Positions 23,771 through 30,702 of a stretch of DNA of 31,870 nucleotides are shown one piece after another. How positions within the stretch are numbered: position 1 is the first letter of the stretch; each line of letters opens with the position of its first letter. This DNA is from an uncultured Acetatifactor sp. (GTDB taxonomy: Bacteria; Bacillota; Clostridia; Lachnospirales; Lachnospiraceae), in contig CAJUIA010000041.1 of NCBI GenBank assembly GCA_910586485.1, positions 1-31,870 of the forward strand, read 5' to 3'. The notes beneath the pieces are model-generated. The model was not told where the DNA came from. It made no database searches and saw nothing but the letters and a program-made list of their open reading frames with translations. Position numbers and translations under genes: made by a program.

Positions 23771-24862
23771 ATGGCAGAGACAAAAATTCAGCGCCTCCCG
23801 GCGGAGGAGCTATATCAAACGGAAATTGAAGCCCTGATTTCGGCAGAGAAGGATCCTGTCCCTACGGGATGGCGGATGTCTCCCCGTTCCGTATTGACAT
23901 ACATAACCGGAGGCGTAAAGGTGAAAGGGGTGGATATTACCCCTAAATACATGGGAAATCGACGGCTGGTGGAGATCGCCATCTCCACCCTGGTTACCGA
24001 CAGGGCCCTGCTTTTGATCGGTGAGCCTGGAACGGCAAAGTCCTGGCTCAGTGAGCATTTATCCGCCGCCGTCAACGGGGATTCCACCAAGGTAATCCAG
24101 GGTACCGCAGGCACCACCGAGGAACAGATTCGTTATTCCTGGAATTACGCCATGCTCATTGCCAGAGGACCCTGCATGGAGGCCATGGTAAAAAGTCCGG
24201 TGTATCAGGCGATGGAAAGCGGCAGCATTGCCCGCATTGAAGAAATATCCCGCTGCGCCAGTGAGGTGCAGGATGCCCTCATTTCCCTTTTATCGGAAAA
24301 GCGGATCAGCATTCCGGAGCTGGGGCTGGAGATCCCTGCGCAGAAGGGCTTTTCCGTGATTGCCACGGCCAATACCAGAGATAAGGGCGTGAACGACATG
24401 TCCGCCGCTTTAAAGAGGCGTTTCAATATCGTAGTCCTGCCCACGCCCTCGGATATGGCTACGGAAATGGAGATTGTCCGCACCAGAGTGGCTCAGCTTT
24501 CTTCCGGCCTGGACCTGAATGCAAAGCAGCCGGAACAGGATACGGTGGAAAAGGTGGTCACTATCTTCCGGGAGCTGAGGGGCGGTGCTACTTTAGACGG
24601 AAAGCAGAAGCTGAAGGCCACATCGGGAGTTCTCTCCACGGCAGAGGCCATTTCCCTGCTGGCAAACTCTATGGCCCTGGCAGGGAGCTTTGGAAACGGA
24701 ACCGTTACGGCGGAGGATCTGGCCGCCGCATTGCAGGGGGCAGTGATCAAGGACGAGGACAAGGATAAGGTTTCCTGGGTGGAATATCTGGAGAATGTGA
24801 TGAAAAAGAGGGGCAGTGCATGGCTTCCTCTTTACCGTGCCTGCCGGGAGCTGAACGAGTGA
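23771..24862 (+). CDS. MoxR-type AAA+ ATPase, third gene of the operon
   Basis: The protein has 363 residues. Walker A is GEPGTAKS at 84-91, sensor 1 lies in VIATANTRD (Asn201), and arginine fingers lie in ALKRRFNIV (216-217), with VNDM before them. The Walker B strand reads IARIEEIS (153-160), so the usual Asp is Glu157, followed by the catalytic-type Glu158. I believe relatives next to SWIM proteins share this Glu-Glu form, which would keep ATP hydrolysis possible. MoxR AAA proteins act as ring-shaped chaperones with a VWA partner, for example RavA/ViaA and CbbQ/CbbO. The TGA overlaps the next gene's ATG (TGATG at 24860-24864), so the two are translationally coupled. Confidence 0.9.
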   Translation: MAETKIQRLPAEELYQTEIEALISAEKDPVPTGWRMSPRSVLTYITGGVKVKGVDITPKYMGNRRLVEIAISTLVTDRALLLIGEPGTAKSWLSEHLSAAVNGDSTKVIQGTAGTTEEQIRYSWNYAMLIARGPCMEAMVKSPVYQAMESGSIARIEEISRCASEVQDALISLLSEKRISIPELGLEIPAQKGFSVIATANTRDKGVNDMSAALKRRFNIVVLPTPSDMATEMEIVRTRVAQLSSGLDLNAKQPEQDTVEKVVTIFRELRGGATLDGKQKLKATSGVLSTAEAISLLANSMALAGSFGNGTVTAEDLAAALQGAVIKDEDKDKVSWVEYLENVMKKRGSAWLPLYRACRELNE

Positions 24863-27249
24863 TGGGCGGGCCGGTTATTTTTGGTGTGCGCCACCTGTCG
24901 CCGGCGGCAGCCCTTCAGCTTCGCAAGGCACTGGATGAGGCGGCTCCGGACCTGGTGCTGGTGGAAGGGCCCAGTGATTTAAATGATCAGATGAAATGGC
25001 TCTGCCATCCGGATACCCGGTTTCCAGCTGCTATTTTAGCCTATACCCAGACGCCCCCTGTCCGTACCATTCTTTACCCCTTTGCAGTTTATTCTCCTGA
25101 AATTCAGGCTATTTTGTGGGCTCATGAGCAGGGGGTGGAATGCCGCTTTATGGATCTGCCCTCCGGGGTGTTCCTGGCCCTTGAAAAAAATGAGACTGCG
25201 GAGGAAGCAGCAGAGAAAGTAAAGGAAAGTGCCGAGGGTAAGGGGGAAGCAGAGGCAGGTGCCGAAGGTAAGGGAGCTGCGGAGGAAGACGAAGGTAAGG
25301 AAGATACGGGCGGAACGGAGACCGGCTTAAGTGGAAGCGATGGGGAAGGCCTGGGCGATACCACGGAGAGTGTCTACCGCCGGCTGGAAATCTTCACCGG
25401 GGAGGCGCATGATACCTTCTGGGAGCGGAACTTTGAGCAGACAGGCGAGCGCTATCAGGAGGCGGCTGCCACCTTTGGGCGGATGCTTCGGGAAGCCTCT
25501 GCGGACGATGCCCGCAGCACTGCGGAAACCCTGGTGCGGGAGGCATACATGAAGCGGGTGATCCGGCAGGCCGTTGCGTCCGGTATACCTGCGGAAAAAA
25601 TCTTCATCGTCTGCGGGGCCTTTCATGTGGCCGGGTTAGAGAGCAATCAGCCCATGACAGACGAAGAGGAAAAAGCGTTGCCGCGGATAGACAGCACTGC
25701 CACGCTGATGCCTTATTCCTATTACCGCCTGTCTTCCCGTTCCGGCTACGGAGCAGGGAACAAGGCGCCGGCTTATTTTGAGCTTCTATGGGAGGCCATG
25801 CAGGGCGGGGGCCTGGAAGAGGCGCCGTATCTGTATCTTACCCGCCTGGCGGCCGCACACAGAAAAGCAGGAAATATTGTATCCTCCGCGGAGGTGATCG
25901 AAGCCGCGCGGCTGGCCGATACCCTGGCGGCCATGCGGGGCAGCCGGTATCCGGTGCTGGCGGATCTGCGGGATGCCAGCGTTACCACCATGGGACACGG
26001 TAACTTTTCCGAGCTTGCTCTTGCGGCGGCGGATACGGAGATCGGGAAAAAGATTGGTTTTCTGCCGGAAGGGGTGAGCCGTACTTCCGTTCAGGAGGAC
26101 TTTTATCGCCAGTTAAAGGAGCTGCGGCTGGAAAAGTATCGCACGGCGGAGCTCCAGGAGTTGGATCTGGACCTGCGGGAAAAGCTGAACGTAAAATCCA
26201 GGCAGGCCGCCCTGGCAGACCTGCGCCGGTCCTTCTTTCTTCACCGTCTGCGGGTGCTGGGGATTCATTTTGCCGCACTTCTGCCCTCCAGACAGGCGGA
26301 TGCCAACTGGGGAGAATACTGGAATCTGCGCTGGACGCCGGAGGCGGAGATCGAGATTGTGGAGTCCTCCCTGTTAGGAGAAACCATTGAGACGGCCGCC
26401 GCTTATGCCATGAAGGAGCGGGCGGAAAACAGTGCCACCATCGCTCAGGCCGCCGCCATCTTCGAGGATGCCTTTTTATGCGGGATGCCAGCGGCAGCAG
26501 TTCACGCCCTGTCGGTGCTTCAGGGCCTGTCGGTGGATGCCGCTGCCTTAAGCGACGTGACGGAGACTGCCTGGCGTCTGTCTTTTGTGGTGCGATACGG
26601 TGATCTCAGGCAGTTTCAGACAGAGCCGATCATTCCGCTGTTAAAGCAGCTCTATCTGCGGGCCTGTCTGATCCTGGAAGAGTCCTGCATCTGTGATGCA
26701 AAGTCGGCCCCCGGAATAGCCGGCTCCATGGAGCGGCTAAATGCCCTTGTGCTGGCCCATGACTTTTTGGAGGAAGAGCGGCTGCTTACTCTGCTGCGAG
26801 AGATTTCCGACAGAGACGACCTGAATCCTCATTGCAGCGGTTTTGCTTTGGCGATCCTGCTGGAGCGGGGAATTGCAGGGGAAGAGCTGCTGGCCAGGGA
26901 GGTGGCAAGACGGTTGTCTCCCGGTGTTCCGACGGATCTGGGCGCCGGCTGGTTTGAAGGGCTTGCGGCCAAAAACCGCCGGGCGCTGATTGTCCGTCTT
27001 TCCCTGTGGCGGCAGCTGGACGAATATCTGACAGGATTGGATGATACGGCCTTCCGCCGAGCGCTGGTATTTCTGCGCCGGGCCTTTGCGGACTTTTCTC
27101 CGGGAGAAAAAAATGATGTGGCGGAAAACCTGGGGGAGATCTGGGGCTGCAGTCCGGCTCAGGCGGCAGAGCTGATTATGAACGAAACCACGGCCGAAGA
27201 GCAGGAGGCGCTGTCCGGACTGGAAGATTTTGATTTTGACGATATATAG
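24862..27249 (+). CDS. DUF5682-like protein, possible TraB/EreA-type hydrolase, fourth gene of the operon
   Basis: The protein has 795 residues from the ATG at 24862, which overlaps the AAA stop. The first 260 residues hold VIFGVRHLSP (His11), LVLVEGPSD (Glu35), YSPEIQAILWAHEQGVECRFMDLP (80-100) and IFIVCGAFHVAGL (His255). That order of G-x-RH, E-G-P and G-x-x-H resembles the metal- or His-dependent TraB/TIKI/EreA/ChaN group; this is my inference. An acidic, low-complexity stretch of about 60 residues (108-170, mostly Glu, Ala, Gly) is inserted between motifs, where relatives have a short loop. The rest, about 530 residues, is helical. An alternative in-frame ATG at 24820 lies inside the AAA gene. 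A longer annotated start is therefore possible but less likely. Confidence 0.8.
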   Translation: MGGPVIFGVRHLSPAAALQLRKALDEAAPDLVLVEGPSDLNDQMKWLCHPDTRFPAAILAYTQTPPVRTILYPFAVYSPEIQAILWAHEQGVECRFMDLPSGVFLALEKNETAEEAAEKVKESAEGKGEAEAGAEGKGAAEEDEGKEDTGGTETGLSGSDGEGLGDTTESVYRRLEIFTGEAHDTFWERNFEQTGERYQEAAATFGRMLREASADDARSTAETLVREAYMKRVIRQAVASGIPAEKIFIVCGAFHVAGLESNQPMTDEEEKALPRIDSTATLMPYSYYRLSSRSGYGAGNKAPAYFELLWEAMQGGGLEEAPYLYLTRLAAAHRKAGNIVSSAEVIEAARLADTLAAMRGSRYPVLADLRDASVTTMGHGNFSELALAAADTEIGKKIGFLPEGVSRTSVQEDFYRQLKELRLEKYRTAELQELDLDLREKLNVKSRQAALADLRRSFFLHRLRVLGIHFAALLPSRQADANWGEYWNLRWTPEAEIEIVESSLLGETIETAAAYAMKERAENSATIAQAAAIFEDAFLCGMPAAAVHALSVLQGLSVDAAALSDVTETAWRLSFVVRYGDLRQFQTEPIIPLLKQLYLRACLILEESCICDAKSAPGIAGSMERLNALVLAHDFLEEERLLTLLREISDRDDLNPHCSGFALAILLERGIAGEELLAREVARRLSPGVPTDLGAGWFEGLAAKNRRALIVRLSLWRQLDEYLTGLDDTAFRRALVFLRRAFADFSPGEKNDVAENLGEIWGCSPAQAAELIMNETTAEEQEALSGLEDFDFDDI

Positions 27250-27258
27250 TGGAGGCCA

Positions 27259-27281
27259 GTGTGAAAAGTAAATTTTCACAC
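27259..27281. repeat. Perfect 9-bp hairpin, first of a tandem pair
   Basis: GTGTGAAAA at 27259-27267 pairs with TTTTCACAC at 27273-27281 around a 5-base loop (GTAAA). It begins 9 bases after the DUF5682-like stop. No T-run follows, so it is not a normal terminator. Confidence 0.7.
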
Positions 27282-27310
27282 GCAAATTTGTGCCTGCGGC
27301 ACAAATTCGC
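27282..27310. repeat. 13-bp hairpin adjoining the VWA gene's ribosome site
   Basis: GCAAATTTGTGCC at 27282-27294 pairs with GGCACAAATTCGC at 27298-27310 around a TGC loop, with one mismatch. It directly abuts the previous hairpin and ends 7 bases before GGAAAGG. It shares a core with the element at 23736-23757. Confidence 0.75.
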
Positions 27311-27337
27311 AGGTTGTGGAAAGGCATGGTTATTAAT

Positions 27338-28492
27338 ATGGAACAAAAACAGCAGCTCGGTCGCTGGCGATTAATTTTAGGATCGGAGACACAGGATTCA
27401 TTTGAGCAAATGGGCGGCTCCCCGCTGTCACAGGAGGAGCTGCTGATGGACAGCGCCTTGGCGGCTATTTACGGGGGGCCGGGAGAAGGCTTTTCCCAGG
27501 GCGGCGGTGGCGGTGCCGGCAAAGGCCCCTCGTCTCCCCACATTTCAAAGTGGCTGGGGGACCTGCGCTCCCTCTTTGATCCGGAAATTGTGGCCGTGGT
27601 GCAAAATGATGCGATTGAACGCAAGGGACTTAAGCAGCTGCTTTTAGAGCCGGAGCTTCTGGATAATCTGGAACCGGATTTAAATATGGCATCAACCCTG
27701 CTGATGTTAAAGGACCAGATTCCAAAGAAGTCCAAGGAGTCTGCCCGGAAATTTATTCGGAAAATTGTAGCGGAGCTGAACCGTATGCTGGAAAGCGATC
27801 TGCGCCGGGCGGTGACGGCCGCGCTGAACAGACGGGCGCATTCGCCGCTGCCTGCTGCTTCCGCTTTGGATTTTCCCTATACCATCCGGCGTAACCTGAA
27901 AAATTACGATCCTTCTTTGGGGGTTATTATCCCTGAGCGGGTCTGGTTTTTTGACCGTTCCAGCCGGGTGAACCGCTGGCATGTGATTCTGGATATTGAT
28001 CAAAGCGGCTCCATGGGGCAGTCCATTCTTTATTCTTCGGTGATGGCCTGTGTGCTTGCTTCCATGTCTGCCGTTCAAACCAGTGTGGTGGCCTTTGATA
28101 CACAGATCATGGACCTTACGCCCTTGTGTGCCGATCCGGTGGACCTGCTGTTTGGATTTCAGATGGGCGGGGGTACAGATATTGCAAAATCCATTGCTTA
28201 TTGCCAGGGGCTGATGGAAAATCCTTCCAGGACTTTGTTCTTTTTGATCTCAGATCTGGAAGAGGGAGGAAACCGGGCGGCACTGCTTCGGCGTATTGAA
28301 GAAATGAAGGCCTCCGGGGTGACGGTGGTGGTCCTTTTGGCCATCGCGGACGGCGGAAAGCCCTGCTATGACGCGCAGACGGCTCAGCGCATTGCCGCTA
28401 TGGATATTCCCTGCTTTGCCTGTGCGCCGGAACGCCTGCCGGAGCTGCTGGAGCGGGCCCTGACAGGGCAGCTTCAGGGAATGGAGCAGTAG
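27338..28492 (+). CDS. VWA-domain protein (CoxE/ViaA-like), fifth gene of the operon
   Basis: The protein has 384 residues. The C-terminal VWA domain carries a complete metal-ion site: DQSGS (Asp221, Ser223, Ser225) in DIDQSGSMG, the Thr in GGGTDIAKS, and the Asp in LISDLEEGG. The N-terminal 200 residues are helical, with a Gly-rich patch (QGGGGGAGKG) at 54-63. This layout is that of the VWA partners of MoxR ATPases, which bind the AAA ring and the substrate. The start is uncertain: ATG 27338 (MEQKQQ) or ATG 27326; GGAAAGG at 27318-27324 suits either only moderately. Tandem hairpins lie just upstream and may lower or tune its translation. A T-rich weak hairpin at about 28540-28569 may end the operon. 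Confidence 0.88.
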   Translation: MEQKQQLGRWRLILGSETQDSFEQMGGSPLSQEELLMDSALAAIYGGPGEGFSQGGGGGAGKGPSSPHISKWLGDLRSLFDPEIVAVVQNDAIERKGLKQLLLEPELLDNLEPDLNMASTLLMLKDQIPKKSKESARKFIRKIVAELNRMLESDLRRAVTAALNRRAHSPLPAASALDFPYTIRRNLKNYDPSLGVIIPERVWFFDRSSRVNRWHVILDIDQSGSMGQSILYSSVMACVLASMSAVQTSVVAFDTQIMDLTPLCADPVDLLFGFQMGGGTDIAKSIAYCQGLMENPSRTLFFLISDLEEGGNRAALLRRIEEMKASGVTVVVLLAIADGGKPCYDAQTAQRIAAMDIPCFACAPERLPELLERALTGQLQGMEQ

Positions 28493-28538
28493 GCGAGGGG
28501 CAAAATCAGGGTAAAATAAGCGGGCAAAATAAGTATGG

Positions 28539-28569
28539 GAAAACCGTCAAAATAGGGTGGCTTTTTTTG
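28539..28569 (+). terminator. Weak terminator candidate after the VWA gene
   Basis: AAAACC and GG(C)TTTTTTT form a short, imperfect stem (one bulged base) followed by seven T. It is the only T-rich hairpin between the VWA stop and the next gene's hairpin. Confidence 0.35.
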
Positions 28570-28628
28570 AGGGAGTATGATAAAATCATGAGGAAGAGAA
28601 GAAAAGTATATATTTAAGGTGCAAGGAT

Positions 28629-28668
28629 AACTCCCATGTCGGACGTTTTGCCAGACATGGGAGTTTTT
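28629..28668 (+). terminator. 12-bp hairpin with T-run just before the CheY-like gene
   Basis: AACTCCCATGTC at 28629-28640 pairs perfectly with GACATGGGAGTT at 28654-28665 around a 13-base loop, then five T. By sequence it is a strong intrinsic terminator. It ends 21 bases before the downstream gene's start codon, so it could be an attenuator or a terminator for upstream reading. Confidence 0.75.
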
Positions 28669-28689
28669 AGGAAACAGAAAGGAGTATCT

Positions 28690-29073
28690 GTGGGCGAAAA
28701 AATCCTGGTCGTTGATGATTCGATGTTTATGAGGGGAGTACTTAGAAGCATATTGGAGGAAAACGGACATACCGTGATCGGAGAAGCGGAAAATGGCATG
28801 GAAGCAATTCAGAAATATGTGGAGCTGAAGCCGGATCTGGTAACTATGGATATTACAATGCCTGATATGACAGGCCTGGAGGCAGTAAAGGCAATCAGAC
28901 AGATAGACGGAAACGCCCGGATCATCATGTGTTCTGCCATGGGACAAAACGCAATGGTGATGGAAGCTATGAAGAACGGCGCTCTTGACTTTATTATTAA
29001 GCCATTCAAGGCATCTACGGTGATGGAGTCGATAAGACGCTGTGAGATATTTAAAAAAATCGAAAACGATTGA
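28690..29073 (+). CDS. CheY-like single-domain response regulator
   Basis: The protein has 127 residues: a stand-alone receiver with Asp9/Asp10 (VVDDS), phosphoacceptor Asp54 (TMDITMPDM), Ser82 (MCSAMG) and Lys104 (FIIKPF). It shows the TGLEAVKAIR and Ala/Met-rich alpha-4 features of chemotaxis-type CheY. With no output domain, it would act by protein contact, for example on a flagellar or Tad-type motor, or as a phosphate relay. The GTG at 28690 is chosen for AAAGGAG at 28678-28684. A longer frame exists from 28636 but starts inside the hairpin. The GNAT gene follows after 66 bases. Confidence 0.9.
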   Translation: MGEKILVVDDSMFMRGVLRSILEENGHTVIGEAENGMEAIQKYVELKPDLVTMDITMPDMTGLEAVKAIRQIDGNARIIMCSAMGQNAMVMEAMKNGALDFIIKPFKASTVMESIRRCEIFKKIEND

Positions 29074-29139
29074 AATAGAAGCAGATACGGAAATGCAGAG
29101 AAGGGCGGAGGACATCGACTTATAAAGAGGTGAAAGAGA

Positions 29140-29595
29140 TTGATTATCAGAAGATATAATTCTTCGGATTGTAAATATCTGGCGGAACTGTTTTATGAAA
29201 CAGTCCATACTGTAAATGCAAAAGATTATACTAAGGAGCAGCTGGATGTATGGGCTGCGGGACATGTTGATTTAGAGGAATGGAACAAAACATTTTTGGA
29301 GCATTTTACGGTTTCTGCGGTGGAGGACAGCAGGCTCGTGGGTTTTGGCGATATTGATGAAACGGGATACCTGGACAGGCTGTATGTGCATAAGGATTAC
29401 CAGAGGCGGGGAATTGCGTCTGCCCTGTGTGAGGAGCTGGAGCATGCCGTTCAAAATAATGAGATTACGGTACACGCCTCCATTACGGCAGTTCCTTTTT
29501 TTCGGCAAAGGGGATACACAGTCATCAAGGAGCAGCAGGTGATCAGGCAGGGGATTTCCCTGACGAATTATGTGATGGAGAAGCTGCATATTTGA
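29140..29595 (+). CDS. GNAT-family N-acetyltransferase (second)
   Basis: The protein has 151 residues. Motif A is visible as LDRLYVHKDYQRRGIASALCEELEHAV, with the acetyl-CoA loop QRRGIA. The C-terminal SITAVPFFRQRGYTVIKEQ is motif B. The TTG start at 29140 gives the usual N-terminus (MIIRRYNSSD) and has AAAGAGGTGA ending 7 bases upstream; there is no better ATG. Such proteins acetylate a small amine or protein. The stop codon is close to the following MGMT-like gene, so the two are probably co-transcribed. Confidence 0.82.
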   Translation: MIIRRYNSSDCKYLAELFYETVHTVNAKDYTKEQLDVWAAGHVDLEEWNKTFLEHFTVSAVEDSRLVGFGDIDETGYLDRLYVHKDYQRRGIASALCEELEHAVQNNEITVHASITAVPFFRQRGYTVIKEQQVIRQGISLTNYVMEKLHI

Positions 29596-29621
29596 GATAC
29601 CATCATAGATTGGGGGCTATT

Positions 29622-29918
29622 TTGGAGGAATCGCTTGTTTATGAAATACTTTCCGTGGTGGAAGAAATACCGGAAGGATGTGCCGCTACCTATGGGCAGA
29701 TTGCCCGGCTGATCGGCAGGGACAAAAACGCAAGGCTGGTGGGTAAGGTCTTAAGTATGGCGGAATTTTACGGCAGGTATCTCTGCCACAGAGTAGTGAA
29801 TCATGCGGGGCGGCTTGTTCCCGGATGGCGTGAGCAGGAGTATCTGCTGCGGCAGGAGGGTGTTCCCTTTAAGGATAAGGATCATGTGGATCTAAAGCGA
29901 TGCAGGTGGGAGTGCTGA
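29622..29918 (+). CDS. MGMT-family protein (alkyltransferase-like DNA-binding domain)
   Basis: The protein has 98 residues and consists only of the C-terminal DNA-binding/active-site domain of O6-alkylguanine transferases: EIPEGCAATYGQIARLIG, then ARLVGKVLSM and RYLCHRVVNHAGRLVPGW. The active-site motif is usually PCHR; alkyltransferase-like repair proteins have W or another residue in place of Cys. Here the Cys (Cys55) is kept but the Pro is Leu (LCHR), so the activity is uncertain. The TTG at 29622 has GGGGG at 29612-29616. An alternative TTG at 29592 overlaps the GNAT stop. It is probably a DNA-damage-recognition or repair protein. Confidence 0.8.
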   Translation: MEESLVYEILSVVEEIPEGCAATYGQIARLIGRDKNARLVGKVLSMAEFYGRYLCHRVVNHAGRLVPGWREQEYLLRQEGVPFKDKDHVDLKRCRWEC

Positions 29919-29962
29919 ACAGAAGGATGATTTAGAAGAAAAAAGATGATAGTGAAGGGTGG

Positions 29963-29993
29963 AGCTGCTTTTGAGAGGAAGAGCAGCTTTTTT
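29963..29993 (+). terminator. Intrinsic terminator after the MGMT-like gene
   Basis: AGCTGCTTTT at 29963-29972 and AAGAGCAGCT at 29979-29988 form a 10-bp stem with one mismatch and a GAGAGG loop, followed by T's to 29993. Confidence 0.85.
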
Positions 29994-30061
29994 AGTGTGC
30001 AAAGAGTGGAGATCAGTGCAATGTGGATGCTGCGCTTTGCTGGGATGATTTTTGCTGATAA

Positions 30062-30090
30062 TTTACTTTATAGTGAAATGATGATATTAT
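30062..30090 (+). promoter_or_regulatory. Promoter of the two-TM small protein, extended -10
   Basis: TTTACT at 30062-30067 and TATTAT at 30085-30090 are 17 bases apart, with TGA before the -10. It lies about 65 bases before the TTG start. AGCTTGC is repeated directly just after it. Confidence 0.6.
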
Positions 30091-30154
30091 ATAAAGAAAG
30101 CTTGCTTATATAGCTTGCTGACAAACATCCGAAACGCAGGGGAGTGTACATTCA

Positions 30155-30511
30155 TTGGAAAATGTATTCATTCAAATATTGATAGCAATAGCAGGTGGTT
30201 TTGCTTTAAATTTACTTTGGGATTTATACGAAAAAAAGGGAAAGAAAAAGCTGATATTTTTGACAGGATCGGTACGTAAGGTTATAGATAAAAATAGAAA
30301 AGTTCATCCAATACTATACAAAGGTATCCGCTATATCATTTGCTTTTTTGTAATGTTTTTTGCTTTAGACTTAGGCATTGATATGATGAGAGCAAAAAAT
30401 AAGATGGATAAAGATTGGATAACCTTTGAGTGGGTCATTTTTGAAGAGAATAATCTGGGGAATCATTTTATTTCAGCAAATTATGAATGGCTCCTATTAG
30501 GAACACTGTAA
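30155..30511 (+). CDS. Small hypothetical membrane protein with two TM segments
   Basis: The protein has 118 residues. TM1 is near residues 4-22 (FIQILIAIAGGFALNLLW) and TM2 near 50-70 (YIICFFVMFFALDLGI). Between them lies a basic loop (EKKGKKKLIFLTGSVRKVIDK). The C-terminus is acidic and aromatic. I do not recognise the family. The TTG start at 30155 has GGGGAG at 30139-30144. It is bounded by a promoter upstream and a strong terminator downstream, so it is a single-gene unit. Its composition is AT-rich, unlike the GC-rich DNA that follows. Confidence 0.6.
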   Translation: MENVFIQILIAIAGGFALNLLWDLYEKKGKKKLIFLTGSVRKVIDKNRKVHPILYKGIRYIICFFVMFFALDLGIDMMRAKNKMDKDWITFEWVIFEENNLGNHFISANYEWLLLGTL

Positions 30512-30574
30512 TATCAAGGCTTTTCGGAGCCTGCAACCACAAAAAAATAAAATTAGAGCTATCACATTACGCAG

Positions 30575-30610
30575 AAAGCCGTCCGGCATGAAAAAACGGG
30601 CGGCTTTTTT
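30575..30610 (+). terminator. Strong intrinsic terminator
   Basis: AAAGCCGTCCG at 30575-30585 pairs with CGGGCGGCTTT at 30597-30607 (11 bp with one G-T pair) around an 11-base loop, followed by T's. It separates the small membrane protein from the ParB-like gene and lies at the border to the GC-rich segment. Confidence 0.88.
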
Positions 30611-30702
30611 GCGTGGATAGCCGGGAGGGAGGCGAAAAAATAGTAACAAACTTTTAACACAAAATTTGTGCAACATTCACGAAAATAAAAAGGAGGTAAC
30701 GA

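Noticed and set aside
25200..25372. Repeated GAGGxxG units in the DUF5682-like gene as a possible CRISPR or tandem repeat
   Set aside because: Units are irregular and in frame, and encode an acidic low-complexity linker; there are no constant repeats with variable spacers.
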